Source: Methanosarcina sp. MTP4
GTDB lineage: Archaea; Halobacteriota; Methanosarcinia; Methanosarcinales; Methanosarcinaceae
Direction: 5' to 3'
NCBI RefSeq assembly: GCF_000970045.1
Contig: NZ_CP009505.1
Span: 3,062,808-3,126,807, forward strand
Length of the DNA: 64,000 nt
The position numbers and the translations under genes were made by a program. The notes beneath the pieces were generated by a model. It did not search any database and was not told the origin of the DNA. It saw only the letters and a list, made by a program, of their open reading frames with translations. Positions 37,298 to 46,374 of the stretch are shown piece after piece. Numbering within the stretch: position 1 is the stretch's first letter; the number at the start of each line of letters is the position of its first letter.

Positions 37298-37912
37298 TTA
37301 TTTAAAAGCATGCTCTTTTGGGGCACGTATAACATAAAGAAGATCAAGTCTGTTAATTTTCTTCAGACGTTCGTAAATCAGAGCCCAGACGCAGTCATTT
37401 TCACTGTTAACTTCACACTTCCCTGCAACTGACCCTCCGCAGGGCCCGTTCAAAAGCCCCTTGGGACACTGGGATTTCGGGCACAGGCCACCGAACTCGC
37501 CGACCGTGCAGTCCCCGCACATAATGCACTGGTTGCTAAGAAGTTTCCCACCGCTTGATCCGCCGAGGGAAAGCGTATTATTCGAACCGTACACGGGAAG
37601 GTCAACCACATTGGCTGTAGCGGAAACACCGCTTCCGCAGCCCATTACAAGGACGCAACGGGCCTCTTTTATCTTCTCGTTTTTCTCGACAAGAGATTCA
37701 TAAGACCGGATACTGCAGGCTGCAGTGGGAAGAGCCCAGCCCACTACATGCTTTCCGTGCTCTTCCAGCCGGCTGCACATGGCAAGGACTTCCGGTTCTC
37801 CTCCGGTCTTCAGCTTTGCAGCACATACATTGCATCCGATTATAAAGACATCGTCTTCATCCTTTAATATTTCAAGGATCTCTTCAAGGGGTTTTGCTGA
37901 AGTTATGATCAT
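37298..37912 (-). CDS. metV: MetV-like partner of methylenetetrahydrofolate reductase
   Basis: 204 residues with the MTHFR C-terminal (PF12225-type) cysteine-rich domain: CIMCGDCTVGEFGGLCPKSQ, then CPKGLLNGPCGG and GKCEVN. N-terminal part (VFIIGCNVCAAKLKTGGEPE) and CVLVMGCGSG add conserved cysteines. In acetogens MetV forms a complex with MetF and binds Fe-S or zinc. The start overlaps the end of the DHPS gene at two bases' distance, with SD GAGGT in its stop region, showing translational coupling. Confidence 0.88.
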   Translation of the reverse strand: MIITSAKPLEEILEILKDEDDVFIIGCNVCAAKLKTGGEPEVLAMCSRLEEHGKHVVGWALPTAACSIRSYESLVEKNEKIKEARCVLVMGCGSGVSATANVVDLPVYGSNNTLSLGGSSGGKLLSNQCIMCGDCTVGEFGGLCPKSQCPKGLLNGPCGGSVAGKCEVNSENDCVWALIYERLKKINRLDLLYVIRAPKEHAFK

Positions 37913-37914
37913 GT

Positions 37915-39141
37915 TTACCTCGAATATCGATAGTCCAGGTCACTCCTGTTTGCAATACATTCACGTAACATTCCTGCAATAAGGGGAAGGGAGCGGGCCT
38001 GTCCCTCCAGTTTCCGGGCCAGGCGTTCGAGTTGCAGAAGGGTTCCCATCACAAGGACATCTGTCGTCTCCGTTTCATGGGAAACCGCATCACGAGTAAG
38101 GGCGGCGTCGCCTCCCCGCGCAAGTAACTCCTGTTTTATAATCAGGGCCTCGGTTGTGGTGAGGTTCCTGATCCTTAGTACCAGGTGGACACTTTTGTCC
38201 CGCATCACCTGCGAGCCTACTCCGGTAGCTCCCAGCTTTCGCATTACCAGAGAAGCATCCTGAGGAGTCTTGATTTCAACCACTGAAACCTCATACCGGG
38301 CTTCCTTTACCAGGCTGGGCCGGCTCCTCAAAGCCCCTGCGACCTTCACGGCGTCCACGGTCTCGGGTACATCGTGCGTACGGATGATGTGAGCTCCCTT
38401 GTAGACCGCAATGGCTGCAGCCGCCAGGCTCCCGTAGAGCCTTTCAGGCGCGGGTTTTTCCAACACCTCTCCGATGAAGGATTTTCTTGAGAGGGCAGCT
38501 AGAAGAGGTTTTTCGAAGATTTTCAGGCGATCGAAATCGTCAAGGGTTTCAAAGTCATAGAAAGAAAGTTTTTCTTCGGTCCACCTGCCTATGGCAGGAT
38601 CAAGGATCAGGCCGTTCGGGTCAATTCCCCCGGCTTCGGCAGTCCGTATAATAGAATCAAGCTCTGAGATAATCGCATCCATCCCCAGAGGGTCTCCCGG
38701 AACCTTTTCCGAAGCCATCACCACAGCAGGACAACCGTGGTCTGCTACAACCCTTATCATATCCGGGTCGATGGTAAAGCCGGAAACGTCGTTGACGAGG
38801 TCAGCCCCCCGCCTGAGAGTTTCTTCTGCGATTTCCGAAAACATCGTGTCCACGGAGATCACCGCGTCCACATTCCCATCCAGAACTTCCAGGACAGGCA
38901 AGAGCCGTTTCAGTTCTTCGGCCTTGCTGATAGGCTCTGAAAACCTCCAGGTAGAACGGGCTCCCACATCCAGGAAAGTGGCTCCGTCCTCGACCATTTT
39001 CCGGGCAATTTCGAGCACTGAGTCGGGGGCAACCACCGAACCTTTGAAGAAAGATTCGGGACTCAGGTTAATTACACCCATCACATGCGCAGGGTATTGG
39101 TCTCCAACTTTCAGACCGCAGATAGTAGTATCAACAACCAT
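37915..39141 (-). CDS. folP: Dihydropteroate synthase, long form
   Basis: 408 residues from ATG 39141. Residues about 15-270 are the DHPS barrel: MGVINLSPESFFKG (variant of the pterin motif), DVGARSTWRFSEPIS, ISVDT, LVNDVSG, AALSRKSFIGE and RTHDV. Residues 275-408 form the C-terminal domain seen in the long DHPS of clostridia and Thermotoga. Expected reaction: dihydropterin diphosphate plus p-aminobenzoate. The DIGGESTRPG-like motif is altered (DVGARSTW), so specificity could differ. It heads a dhps-metV-metF operon, and other THF genes lie upstream. Confidence 0.82.
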   Translation of the reverse strand: MVVDTTICGLKVGDQYPAHVMGVINLSPESFFKGSVVAPDSVLEIARKMVEDGATFLDVGARSTWRFSEPISKAEELKRLLPVLEVLDGNVDAVISVDTMFSEIAEETLRRGADLVNDVSGFTIDPDMIRVVADHGCPAVVMASEKVPGDPLGMDAIISELDSIIRTAEAGGIDPNGLILDPAIGRWTEEKLSFYDFETLDDFDRLKIFEKPLLAALSRKSFIGEVLEKPAPERLYGSLAAAAIAVYKGAHIIRTHDVPETVDAVKVAGALRSRPSLVKEARYEVSVVEIKTPQDASLVMRKLGATGVGSQVMRDKSVHLVLRIRNLTTTEALIIKQELLARGGDAALTRDAVSHETETTDVLVMGTLLQLERLARKLEGQARSLPLIAGMLRECIANRSDLDYRYSR

Positions 39142-39843
39142 TTTTGACAACCAGATTAAATAGATTTCAATTGTAATACTCAAAGACATGCTTCCCGGAA
39201 AAAACACCTTGTTTCCGGCACCCGGCGAAGCCCGAATAGAGGAGAAAACTCAGCAGGGTTTGAAGGCCGGTAGTCCGGGCTCCTGACAGATTAGAAGTTC
39301 CGGAAAGAACATTCGGATACAACATGAAGGGGTGTGGAAATTTCAGGGGAAGCCGGGAATGGCAGGTACGGATTCTTACTATTTATGTTAATATCAGCAT
39401 GTTATTATTGGCATAAATATCAGCATATATTGGTAGGAGCTTTTATCAAAAGCGAATTATAAGTCGCAATGTTAAGAATGATTTTAATCACTTCATATGA
39501 ATATTTATTATTGAAGTTATGCGGAACTATGTTATAGTGGGTTTCAATAATACATAAAAATATTGATGTGTGCAATTAATTTAACACAATTAGGAAAGTC
39601 GACCCAGGAATTTCCTCCCCCGGTATCCCGGAGAAGCGAATGATAGAGAAAGAAAGTAAACGAAAAACAAGGGAAAAACAAGAAGCAAAGGAAAAAATGA
39701 GAAAAGGAAAAAATGAGAAAAGAGAAAAATGAGAAGCAAAGAAAAAGAAGAAACAGGGAAAAAACGAGAAGCAAAGGAAAAAATAAGAAAAAAAATGTGG
39801 AAAATCCCCCGGGACTGGGGGAAAAAATATCAAAAGATGGTTT
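39142..39843. other. Spacer between the DHPS gene and folD
   Basis: About 700 bp. The left half contains AT-rich promoter-like sequence for the DHPS operon near 39390-39540. The right half (39640-39800) is purine-rich and built from degenerate AAGGAAAAAATGAGAAA repeats. No genes; the opposite-strand Phe-rich frames are artefacts of the repeat. Confidence 0.5.
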
Positions 39844-40719
39844 TTAGAGGCTCTTTTCCGCACACATAAGCACATGTCTCATGAGCATTGCGATGGTCAT
39901 TGGACCCACACCGCCGGGTACGGGGGTAATAAGTGAAGCCTTCTTGATGACGTTTTCAAAGTCCACATCTCCGTATACGCCATCTTCTTCCTTGGTGATT
40001 CCCACATCGAAAATCACAGCACCTTCTTTAACCATATCGGCCTTAATCAGGTGCTTGACCCCTACTGCAACGACAAGGATGTCGGCTTCCAGGGTGTATT
40101 TTTTCAGATCATCGGTGTAGACGTGGCAGACCGAAACCGTGGCATTCCTGTTCAGGAGCATGGCAGCCATAGGTTTTCCGACCACATTGCTGTGCCCGAC
40201 AATAACCGCATTCTTTCCCTGGACCGGAACGTTGTATTCTTCCAGAGCCCGGATGACCCCATAGGGAGTGCAGGGCACAAGTCCCTCATCCCCGATCATG
40301 AGCTTGCCCATGTTATAGGGGTGGAAACCGTCTGCGTCCTTGGCAGGGTCTATGGCTTCCATTGCGCTCTGGGGAGAGAGTTGGGGAGGGAGCGGGAGCT
40401 GGAGCAGGATTGCGTGCACGTCTTTGTTTTCGTTCAGGCTTTTGATCAGGCCCAGGAGATCTCCCTGGCTGGCATCCGCGGGCAGCAGGTAGTCTTCAGC
40501 CCTGATCCCGACCCTGTCACAGGCTTTGTGCTTGAGGCGGACGTACATCTTGGAGGCGGGGTCGTCTCCTACGAGGATGGTGGCAAGCCCCGGGGTAATC
40601 CCCCTGCCACTTTCCAGGTCCTCGACCCCTGTCCTTACTTCTTCTTCGACAAGCTGTGCAAGAGCTTTTCCGTCTATGATTCTTGATTCATAGCTTTCGA
40701 CTGACATGGAATGAAACAC
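39844..40719 (-). CDS. folD: Methylene-THF dehydrogenase/methenyl-THF cyclohydrolase
   Basis: 291 residues from GTG 40719, which has GAGGT five bases upstream; ATG 40707 (287 residues) is the alternative. FolD converts methylene-THF to formyl-THF. Conserved motifs: [14 protein letters not shown] with the catalytic lysine, [25 protein letters not shown], and [16 protein letters not shown] at the end. 15 bp downstream of glyA, so co-transcribed. FolD of Methanosarcina barkeri has been reported as THF-specific rather than methanopterin-dependent. Confidence 0.95.
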   Translation of the reverse strand: MFHSMSVESYESRIIDGKALAQLVEEEVRTGVEDLESGRGITPGLATILVGDDPASKMYVRLKHKACDRVGIRAEDYLLPADASQGDLLGLIKSLNENKDVHAILLQLPLPPQLSPQSAMEAIDPAKDADGFHPYNMGKLMIGDEGLVPCTPYGVIRALEEYNVPVQGKNAVIVGHSNVVGKPMAAMLLNRNATVSVCHVYTDDLKKYTLEADILVVAVGVKHLIKADMVKEGAVIFDVGITKEEDGVYGDVDFENVIKKASLITPVPGGVGPMTIAMLMRHVLMCAEKSL

Positions 40720-40734
40720 CCAAAACCTCTTAGA

Positions 40735-41973
40735 TTAGCGGTAGACCGGGAACTGTGCGCAGAGTTCCTTCACCTTGCCGCTTATTTCCGACAGGAGCTG
40801 TTCGTTTTCAGCATTCTTGACTGCAACTTCGATATAGTCGGCAATTAGTTCCATTTCCTTTTCCTTCATACCCCTTGTGGTACAGGAAGGGGCACCGAGC
40901 CGGACTCCACTGGTGACAAAGGGACTGCGGGTTTCGAAGGGCACGGTGTTCTTGTTGGCAATGATCCCGGCTTTGCTCATGGCCGCCTCTGCGTCCTTGC
41001 CGGTAATGTCCAGGTTGTTCAGGTTGACAAGCATAAGGTGGTTGTCGGTTCCGCCGGAGACAAGGTCAAAGCCTTTTTCCTTCAGGCAGGAACAAAGAGC
41101 TGCCGCGTTCTTTACGGTCTGGACCTGGTCCTGCTTGAACTCCTCACTCATGGCTTCCTTGAAAGCCACTGCCTTGGCAGCGATAATGTGCATAAGAGGC
41201 CCGCCCTGGAGACCCGGGAAGACTGCTTTATTTATCGCCTTTGCAAGTTCCTCATCCCTGGAAATAATCATCCCGCCACGAGGACCCCGGAGGGTCTTGT
41301 GAGTGGTGGTGGTCACGAAGTCAGCATAGGGCACCGGGCTCTGGTGTACACCGGCAACTACAAGCCCTGCAATGTGGGCAATGTCTGCAAGGAGGTAAGC
41401 CCCGACTTCGTCGGCAATTTCCCTGAACTGCTTGAAATCGATCTCCCTCGGGTACGCTGAGGCCCCGCAGACGATCATGTTCGGCTTCTGTTCCTTTGCC
41501 ATGTTGAGGAGTTCGGCATAGTCCAGCATCTCGGTTTCTTTATTCACACCATAGGGCACGATGTTGTAGAGCTTCCCTGAAAAGCTTACGGGACTGCCGT
41601 GGGAGAGATGCCCGCCGTGGGAAAGGTTCATGGACATTATGGTGTCGCCCGGCTGCAGCACCGAAAAGTACACTGCCATGTTGGAGCCCGAGCCTGAATG
41701 GGGCTGGACGTTGACATATTTTGCCCCGAAAATTTCCTTTGCCCTGGAGATTGCGAGGTTTTCTGCAACGTCCACGAAGTCACAGCCTCCGTAGTAACGC
41801 TTGCCTGAATACCCTTCGGCATACTTGTTGGTCATAATCGAGCCCTGGGCCTCCATAACGGCCCTGCTCGCATAATTTTCGGATGCGATCAGGTTAAGCT
41901 TGAATTCCTGACGCTCGGCTTCCTTTTCAATAGCCGCTGCAATTTCCGGATCGATTTCTTCTATGTAAGACAT
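40735..41973 (-). CDS. glyA: Serine hydroxymethyltransferase
   Basis: 412 residues from ATG 41973 with AGGTGA five bases upstream (the GTG at 41982 is inside that SD). PLP enzyme making glycine and methylene-carrier from serine. Motifs: [44 protein letters not shown] lysine in [12 protein letters not shown]. The length and YYGG sequence are of the bacterial THF-dependent kind. First gene of the glyA-folD pair, with its leader at 41974-42100. Confidence 0.96.
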   Translation of the reverse strand: MSYIEEIDPEIAAAIEKEAERQEFKLNLIASENYASRAVMEAQGSIMTNKYAEGYSGKRYYGGCDFVDVAENLAISRAKEIFGAKYVNVQPHSGSGSNMAVYFSVLQPGDTIMSMNLSHGGHLSHGSPVSFSGKLYNIVPYGVNKETEMLDYAELLNMAKEQKPNMIVCGASAYPREIDFKQFREIADEVGAYLLADIAHIAGLVVAGVHQSPVPYADFVTTTTHKTLRGPRGGMIISRDEELAKAINKAVFPGLQGGPLMHIIAAKAVAFKEAMSEEFKQDQVQTVKNAAALCSCLKEKGFDLVSGGTDNHLMLVNLNNLDITGKDAEAAMSKAGIIANKNTVPFETRSPFVTSGVRLGAPSCTTRGMKEKEMELIADYIEVAVKNAENEQLLSEISGKVKELCAQFPVYR

Positions 41974-42520
41974 GACTGTCACCTGGTTAATCCATGCATT
42001 TAATATTTTCTCAAAAGCACGATTTTAAATCAAGATTTTTTTACTGGCTGTTAAACGGTTAACTTGAAATTACGAATTCTTTGATCGAGTGTTAAATTGA
42101 GTGCTTGCAATAATTGAGGCTACAACACATGAAGTTGAAGATATTGATATAGGATTGCTTGACGAGATAGGATTGGTTAACGAGATAGGATTGCTTGACG
42201 GTAAATTGCTAAATAAGGAATTCCCTGAAAAACCTATGAGCACTTTTTTTCTCGTAAAACTTTGAAATCTGGAATTTTGAACAGGCATTAAAGGCATTAA
42301 GTTCCTGAACTACTTATAATTTTGAACCACATATAACATTATGGTATCAAAGAAGACATTGAGGGAGGAATATATCCTGTTTCCGGCACCTTCCTGATTG
42401 AGCACAATTTCGATCTGACGTCTGTCTGTTTCACATTTGGAACTAAGACCCGGGGATTTTGGGACCCGAGTTATGGGCGCTGTTTATGGGATTTCCGGAT
42501 ATTAGTTTCAGGGCGCCAGC
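41974..42520. other. Spacer between glyA and purN
   Basis: 547 bp. Contains the glyA leader, the 18-bp repeat 42146-42199, and about 300 bp without recognisable content. No genes. Confidence 0.5.
42146..42199. repeat. 18-bp tandem repeat, 3 copies
   Basis: Unit GAGATAGGATTGCTTGAC; three copies with single changes (GATATAGG in the first, GGTTAAC in the second), upstream of glyA. Confidence 0.85.
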
Positions 42521-43129
42521 TTAATCCAGAGACCTTACTTTCCTGCCCTCAACTTTAAGTTTGCCCTCCGCAAAAAGCCTGACAGCTTCGGGATATATAA
42601 TATGTTCCTGTTCGAGGATCCTGCCTGTAAGAGTTTCTTCCGTGTCGTCGGGAAGTACCTGCACGCAGCTCTGAAGAATAATCGGCCCCGAATCAAGCCC
42701 TTCGTCAACATAGTGGACCGTGCAGCCTGCGACTTTTACCCCGTACTCGAAAGCCTGCCTCTGGGCATGCAGCCCCTTGAACGCCGGGAGGAGGGAAGGG
42801 TGGATGTTCAAAATCCGGTCTCTATACGCGTCAATGATTTCACTGCCAAGGATCCGGAAGTAGCCCGCAAGCAGGAGCAGGTCCACATCATAATTATTCA
42901 GAAGTTTAAGGATATCCCGATCGTATCCGGATCTGTCGTACCTGCCCGGGTCAAGAAAAACAGCGTTAATTCCATGTTTCCTGGCACGTTCCAGCGCATA
43001 GGCATCGGCTTTATTGGAAATAACCAGATTAACCGCTGCATCTTTTATGTAGCCCCTTTCAATGCTATCTATAATCGCCTGGAGGTTCGAGCCCCGCCCG
43101 GAGACCAGCACTGCAATCTTTACCGTCAT
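42521..43129 (-). CDS. purN: Phosphoribosylglycinamide formyltransferase
   Basis: 202 residues. Transfers formyl from 10-formyl-THF to GAR. Motifs: LVSGRGSNLQAII at the start, GYFRILGSEIID, and the catalytic block NIHPSLLPAFKGLHA with HYVDEGLDSGPII supplying the aspartate. Most methanogens use formate-dependent PurT/PurP routes, so PurN gives the THF island a clear metabolic outlet, formyl-THF for purines. Separated from glyA by 547 bp, with its own start region. Confidence 0.95.
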   Translation of the reverse strand: MTVKIAVLVSGRGSNLQAIIDSIERGYIKDAAVNLVISNKADAYALERARKHGINAVFLDPGRYDRSGYDRDILKLLNNYDVDLLLLAGYFRILGSEIIDAYRDRILNIHPSLLPAFKGLHAQRQAFEYGVKVAGCTVHYVDEGLDSGPIILQSCVQVLPDDTEETLTGRILEQEHIIYPEAVRLFAEGKLKVEGRKVRSLD

Positions 43130-43283
43130 TGATGCCCCATAATTGAAACAGTGATATATTAGGGTTTTGGAAACCCGGGAAAATCAAAAGAAGAATCCGA
43201 AAGAAAAAAGAAGAAAAGTTTGAGGAAATAGGGGAATTTTGGAGAAAACGTGAAGACAAGAAAACGTGAAGACAAGAAAAGGC

Positions 43284-44267
43284 TCAACTCTCTTCCTTGC
43301 GCTCTTCTATGAAGGTCAGAAGCTCGTCCGAATCACTGATTTTCCCGAGCTCTTTTTTCTCGATAAGCACAGTGTTTTCCACGGACTTGATTTTGGCATG
43401 CCCGTTGATGATGAAAACCGACTCGGTCTTCGTGACACTTGAAATGCTGCTCATGAGGTGAGCTCTCTTGATTACCGTGGTGTTATACTCACTGACCCCG
43501 GTAAGGATTGTGGACGACTCGTCCTTTGAAATAGCCTTGAAAGGGGCCTGTGCTGTCGTAAGTATGTCGTACCCGAGCAGGGAAATCATATTGAGGACCG
43601 AGTCCTCAGGACGAGGGGAATGGGGCTGTGAGTGCTGATTGGGAACTTCAATTTCGCGCCGTGGCTCTTTTCGGGACTTCCTGCCCTCCAGGGGTTTCAG
43701 GATATCTATAGGCAGGGCTAGCTCAATCCCGAAGATATCTTCCAGCTGGAGCACTACGTCAATTGAAGCGTCCATGCCTTCCTCTTCGTACTTGCTGATG
43801 GTCCGCCTTGAGACGCCCACCATGGAAGCAAGGGATCCGAGAGACATTGAAATATCCGTACGGGCTTTTTTCAGGATGTACCCGTCAATGGAGACATAAA
43901 GCCCCCCTGGCGCTGCAGAAACCAGGGGAGGAATGTTTTCGATAAAATAATCGAAGAGCGTCTGGACGCTCAGGGAGAGGACGTCGTAGCGCATATATAC
44001 AACGCTGTCCTCAAGCATCTGGTCCCTGGTCTTAGCCCCCACGACTATAGCCGATCCTCCAAGATAGTCTGCCAGGTACTTCATTTCCCGGGCAGTTGCC
44101 TCGTTCAGGCCGTCAATGTTAAATAAAACCTTACAAAGTAAGAGAGTTTTATCCTTTCTTGCAGCAATGTCAAAACTCCGCGGCCGGATATTGCAGCGCT
44201 CGGAAACTACAAAACCCGCATGAGACAATACATCAATAATTTGATGTATGAGAACTTCTTTTGTCAT
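43284..44267 (-). CDS. Archaeal HTH regulator with a degenerate PD-(D/E)XK-like N-terminal domain
   Basis: 327 residues. Residues about 1-110 look like a restriction-endonuclease-fold domain: RSFDIAARKDKTLLLCKVLF has the D...xxK spacing of PD-(D/E)XK, with Cys where the catalytic Glu should be. Residues about 138-190 are a Cro/CI-type HTH (LGSLASMVGVSRRTISKYEE). A variable linker (190-230) and a C-terminal domain of unknown fold follow. The family is a conserved archaeal HTH-type regulatory protein with unknown target. Divergent from TiaS. The nuclease comparison is inference. Confidence 0.8.
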   Translation of the reverse strand: MTKEVLIHQIIDVLSHAGFVVSERCNIRPRSFDIAARKDKTLLLCKVLFNIDGLNEATAREMKYLADYLGGSAIVVGAKTRDQMLEDSVVYMRYDVLSLSVQTLFDYFIENIPPLVSAAPGGLYVSIDGYILKKARTDISMSLGSLASMVGVSRRTISKYEEEGMDASIDVVLQLEDIFGIELALPIDILKPLEGRKSRKEPRREIEVPNQHSQPHSPRPEDSVLNMISLLGYDILTTAQAPFKAISKDESSTILTGVSEYNTTVIKRAHLMSSISSVTKTESVFIINGHAKIKSVENTVLIEKKELGKISDSDELLTFIEERKEES

Positions 44268-44640
44268 TGCAATAGATGTTTCTGTTTGAACATCTATATA
44301 TATATTTCTATATTGAGAATAATGTTTATACCGTAAAATCGAAAAGAAGAGAGCCGGACAACCCTCCGCCAGGAAACAGCCGGGAGGGCAGGGAGGGCCC
44401 GGAGAGCCAGAAAAAGGTGCCTGAACCCCAGAAAAAATCCGGAAAAATGGAAATTCAGAAAAATGATTATCAGAATTCAGAAAAATGATTATCAGAATTC
44501 AGAAAAATGATTATCAGAATTCAGAAAAATGATTATCGGAATTCAGAAAAATGATTATCGGAATTCGGAAAAATGATTATCGGAATTCGGAAAAATGATT
44601 ATCGGAGTTAGGAAAAAATGATTATCGGAGTTCGGGAAAA
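44268..44640. other. Divergent region between the HTH regulator and tiaS
   Basis: 373 bp. The regulator's promoter lies close to 44270-44330 (TATATATATTTC). From 44463 to the tiaS start the sequence is the 22-bp tandem array, so any tiaS promoter is before or inside it. Confidence 0.5.
44463..44640. repeat. 22-23-bp tandem array ending at the tiaS start codon
   Basis: Unit ATGATTATCGGAATTCGGAA followed by AA(A). ATGATTAT occurs at 44463, 44485, 44507, 44529, 44551, 44573, 44595 and 44618, and again at 44641 as the genuine start (MIIGI). Left units read CAGAATTCAG and right units CGGAATTCGG or CGGAGTT, a graded divergence. The gene's own first codons appear to be the source of the unit. Confidence 0.92.
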
Positions 44641-45927
44641 ATGATTATCGGAATTGACGACACGGACTCAAATGAAGGGATGTGTACCACTTACCTGGGA
44701 GCCCTGCTGCTCGAAGAACTGCAGGCCTTCGGAGAAGTAGAAAAACCTCCACTCCTTGTCCGCCTGAACCCCACCATCCCCCACAAGACCCGGGGAAACG
44801 CAGCCGTAGCCCTCAGGCTGGAGACCTGCTGCCCTGAGAAAGTTATGGACCACGTCATCTCCAGAATCGAAGAATTTGCCCGGTTTGAATGTGAAAAAAC
44901 AAACCCTGGAGCTGTTTTCATCCAGGAGAACGAAGGAAAACTCCTGAAACCCGTTCTCCGGGCCTTTCTGGAAAAAGCAGTCAGGGACGTTATCACAATC
45001 GAAGAGGCAAAAAACCTGATCTTGGAACTCGATATCCCCTCAAAAAGCTTCAAGAACGGGAGAGGGCTCATCGGCGCCCTTGCAGCCTGCGGGGCTATGC
45101 TGAACCGGGAAGACTGGGACCACACCTATGAACACCTGGCTTACAGGCAGCGGGAAAAGTGGGGGACCCCCCGCTCCGTGGAAAAGGAAAGCCTGGAAGA
45201 AGCCGACAGGCAGACATATCCGGAGACCTGGGACACCCTGGACCATGCAAACAGCCTTGTGGTATGCGTACCGCACTCCCCGGACCCTGTCCTCTTCGGG
45301 ATCAGGGGAAAAAGCCCCGATACCGTCACAAAAGCCGCCTCCCTGGTCAGAGCTGAGCCAACCGAGCGCTTTGCAGTGTACAGGACAAACCAGGGCACTG
45401 ACATGCACATCCTGCCTGCGGAGAGTGTAGAGGAAATTCGGGACATGCACTCGTACAGGGTGGAGGGCACGGTATCCGCAACTCCGAAAACAATTCACGG
45501 GGGGCACGTAATTTTCTCTCTCCGGGATAAAGCGGGAGCCGAACTTGACTGTGCGGCCTTCGAACCGACCAAGAACTTCCGGGAGCTTGTAAGGGAACTA
45601 CTTCCAGGGGACAGGGTCGTGCTTTTTGGGAGCGTGAACTCCCGTACCCTGAACATAGAAAAAATAGAAATCAAAGAACTTGCCCTCCTCTACACGGAAG
45701 AAAACCCGAAATGCCCCACCTGTGGGAAACACATGAAGTCCGCAGGGCAGGGCCAGGGGTTCCGCTGCAGGAAATGCAGGACTCAGGCCCCTTCAAAAGT
45801 CAGCTGCGAAATAGAAAGGGCCCTTGAACCCGGCCTATATGAAGTTCCCCCCTGTGCGAGGAGACACCTGGCAAAGCCGCTTGTAAGGGAAAAACGCTCA
45901 GACTGCAGGATATTCCCTTCACGTTGA
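44641..45927 (+). CDS. tiaS: tRNA(Ile2) 2-agmatinylcytidine synthetase
   Basis: 428 residues. TiaS attaches agmatine to C34 of the tRNA-Ile CAU anticodon so it reads AUA; it is essential in most archaea. N-terminal kinase-like motif IGIDDTDSNEGMCTTYLG, catalytic middle with SKSFKNGRGLIGALAACG, an OB-fold near residue 275-345, and a C-terminal zinc ribbon (CPTCGKHM...FRCRKCRTQ). The start codon is the last unit of a tandem array, which makes the SD unclear; GGAG lies 12 nt upstream. Confidence 0.94.
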   Translation: MIIGIDDTDSNEGMCTTYLGALLLEELQAFGEVEKPPLLVRLNPTIPHKTRGNAAVALRLETCCPEKVMDHVISRIEEFARFECEKTNPGAVFIQENEGKLLKPVLRAFLEKAVRDVITIEEAKNLILELDIPSKSFKNGRGLIGALAACGAMLNREDWDHTYEHLAYRQREKWGTPRSVEKESLEEADRQTYPETWDTLDHANSLVVCVPHSPDPVLFGIRGKSPDTVTKAASLVRAEPTERFAVYRTNQGTDMHILPAESVEEIRDMHSYRVEGTVSATPKTIHGGHVIFSLRDKAGAELDCAAFEPTKNFRELVRELLPGDRVVLFGSVNSRTLNIEKIEIKELALLYTEENPKCPTCGKHMKSAGQGQGFRCRKCRTQAPSKVSCEIERALEPGLYEVPPCARRHLAKPLVREKRSDCRIFPSR

Positions 45928-46374
45928 ATAGGAAAAAAGATAGAAGTTCCGAAAAAACAGCCCGCCATTTTCGGATATCATTCTTCCGAATCCAGGCTTT
46001 TCAGCGTCCTTTTTCCTTAGTCCTTTTTCCTTAGTCCTTTTTCCTTAGTCCTTTTTCCTTAGTCCTTTTTCCTTAGTCCTTTTTCCTTAGTCCTTTTTCC
46101 TTAGTCCTTTTTTTCAGAATATTTCTCCGGCATCCGGTTTTTCAGAATCTCCTACCACTGATCCTGGTTTTGAGACCGAGTCCAAAGATCCTGATTTTGA
46201 GATCGATCCCATTTGATACTCATAGTGGTATCGAGTCCATTAGATACTGGTAGTGAAATCGGTCCCATTGATACTGGTATCGGAACCGACTCCAATGATC
46301 CCGATATCATGATAGTGTTTCATTAATCCCAATATCGGAATCTTCCTCCATGGTCCTGAATTTCCGGATTCTGT
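45928..46374. other. Convergent intergenic region after tiaS
   Basis: 447 bp between convergent genes. Contains the 14-bp array 46007-46104 and, at 46150-46320, degenerate repeats of TGATACTGGTA/GATCCTGATTTTGAG type. No genes. Confidence 0.5.
46007..46104. repeat. 14-bp tandem repeat, 7 copies
   Basis: Unit TCCTTTTTCCTTAG, seven perfect copies and a decayed eighth, pyrimidine-rich on the plus strand, between the convergent tiaS and beta-helix genes. Confidence 0.9.
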
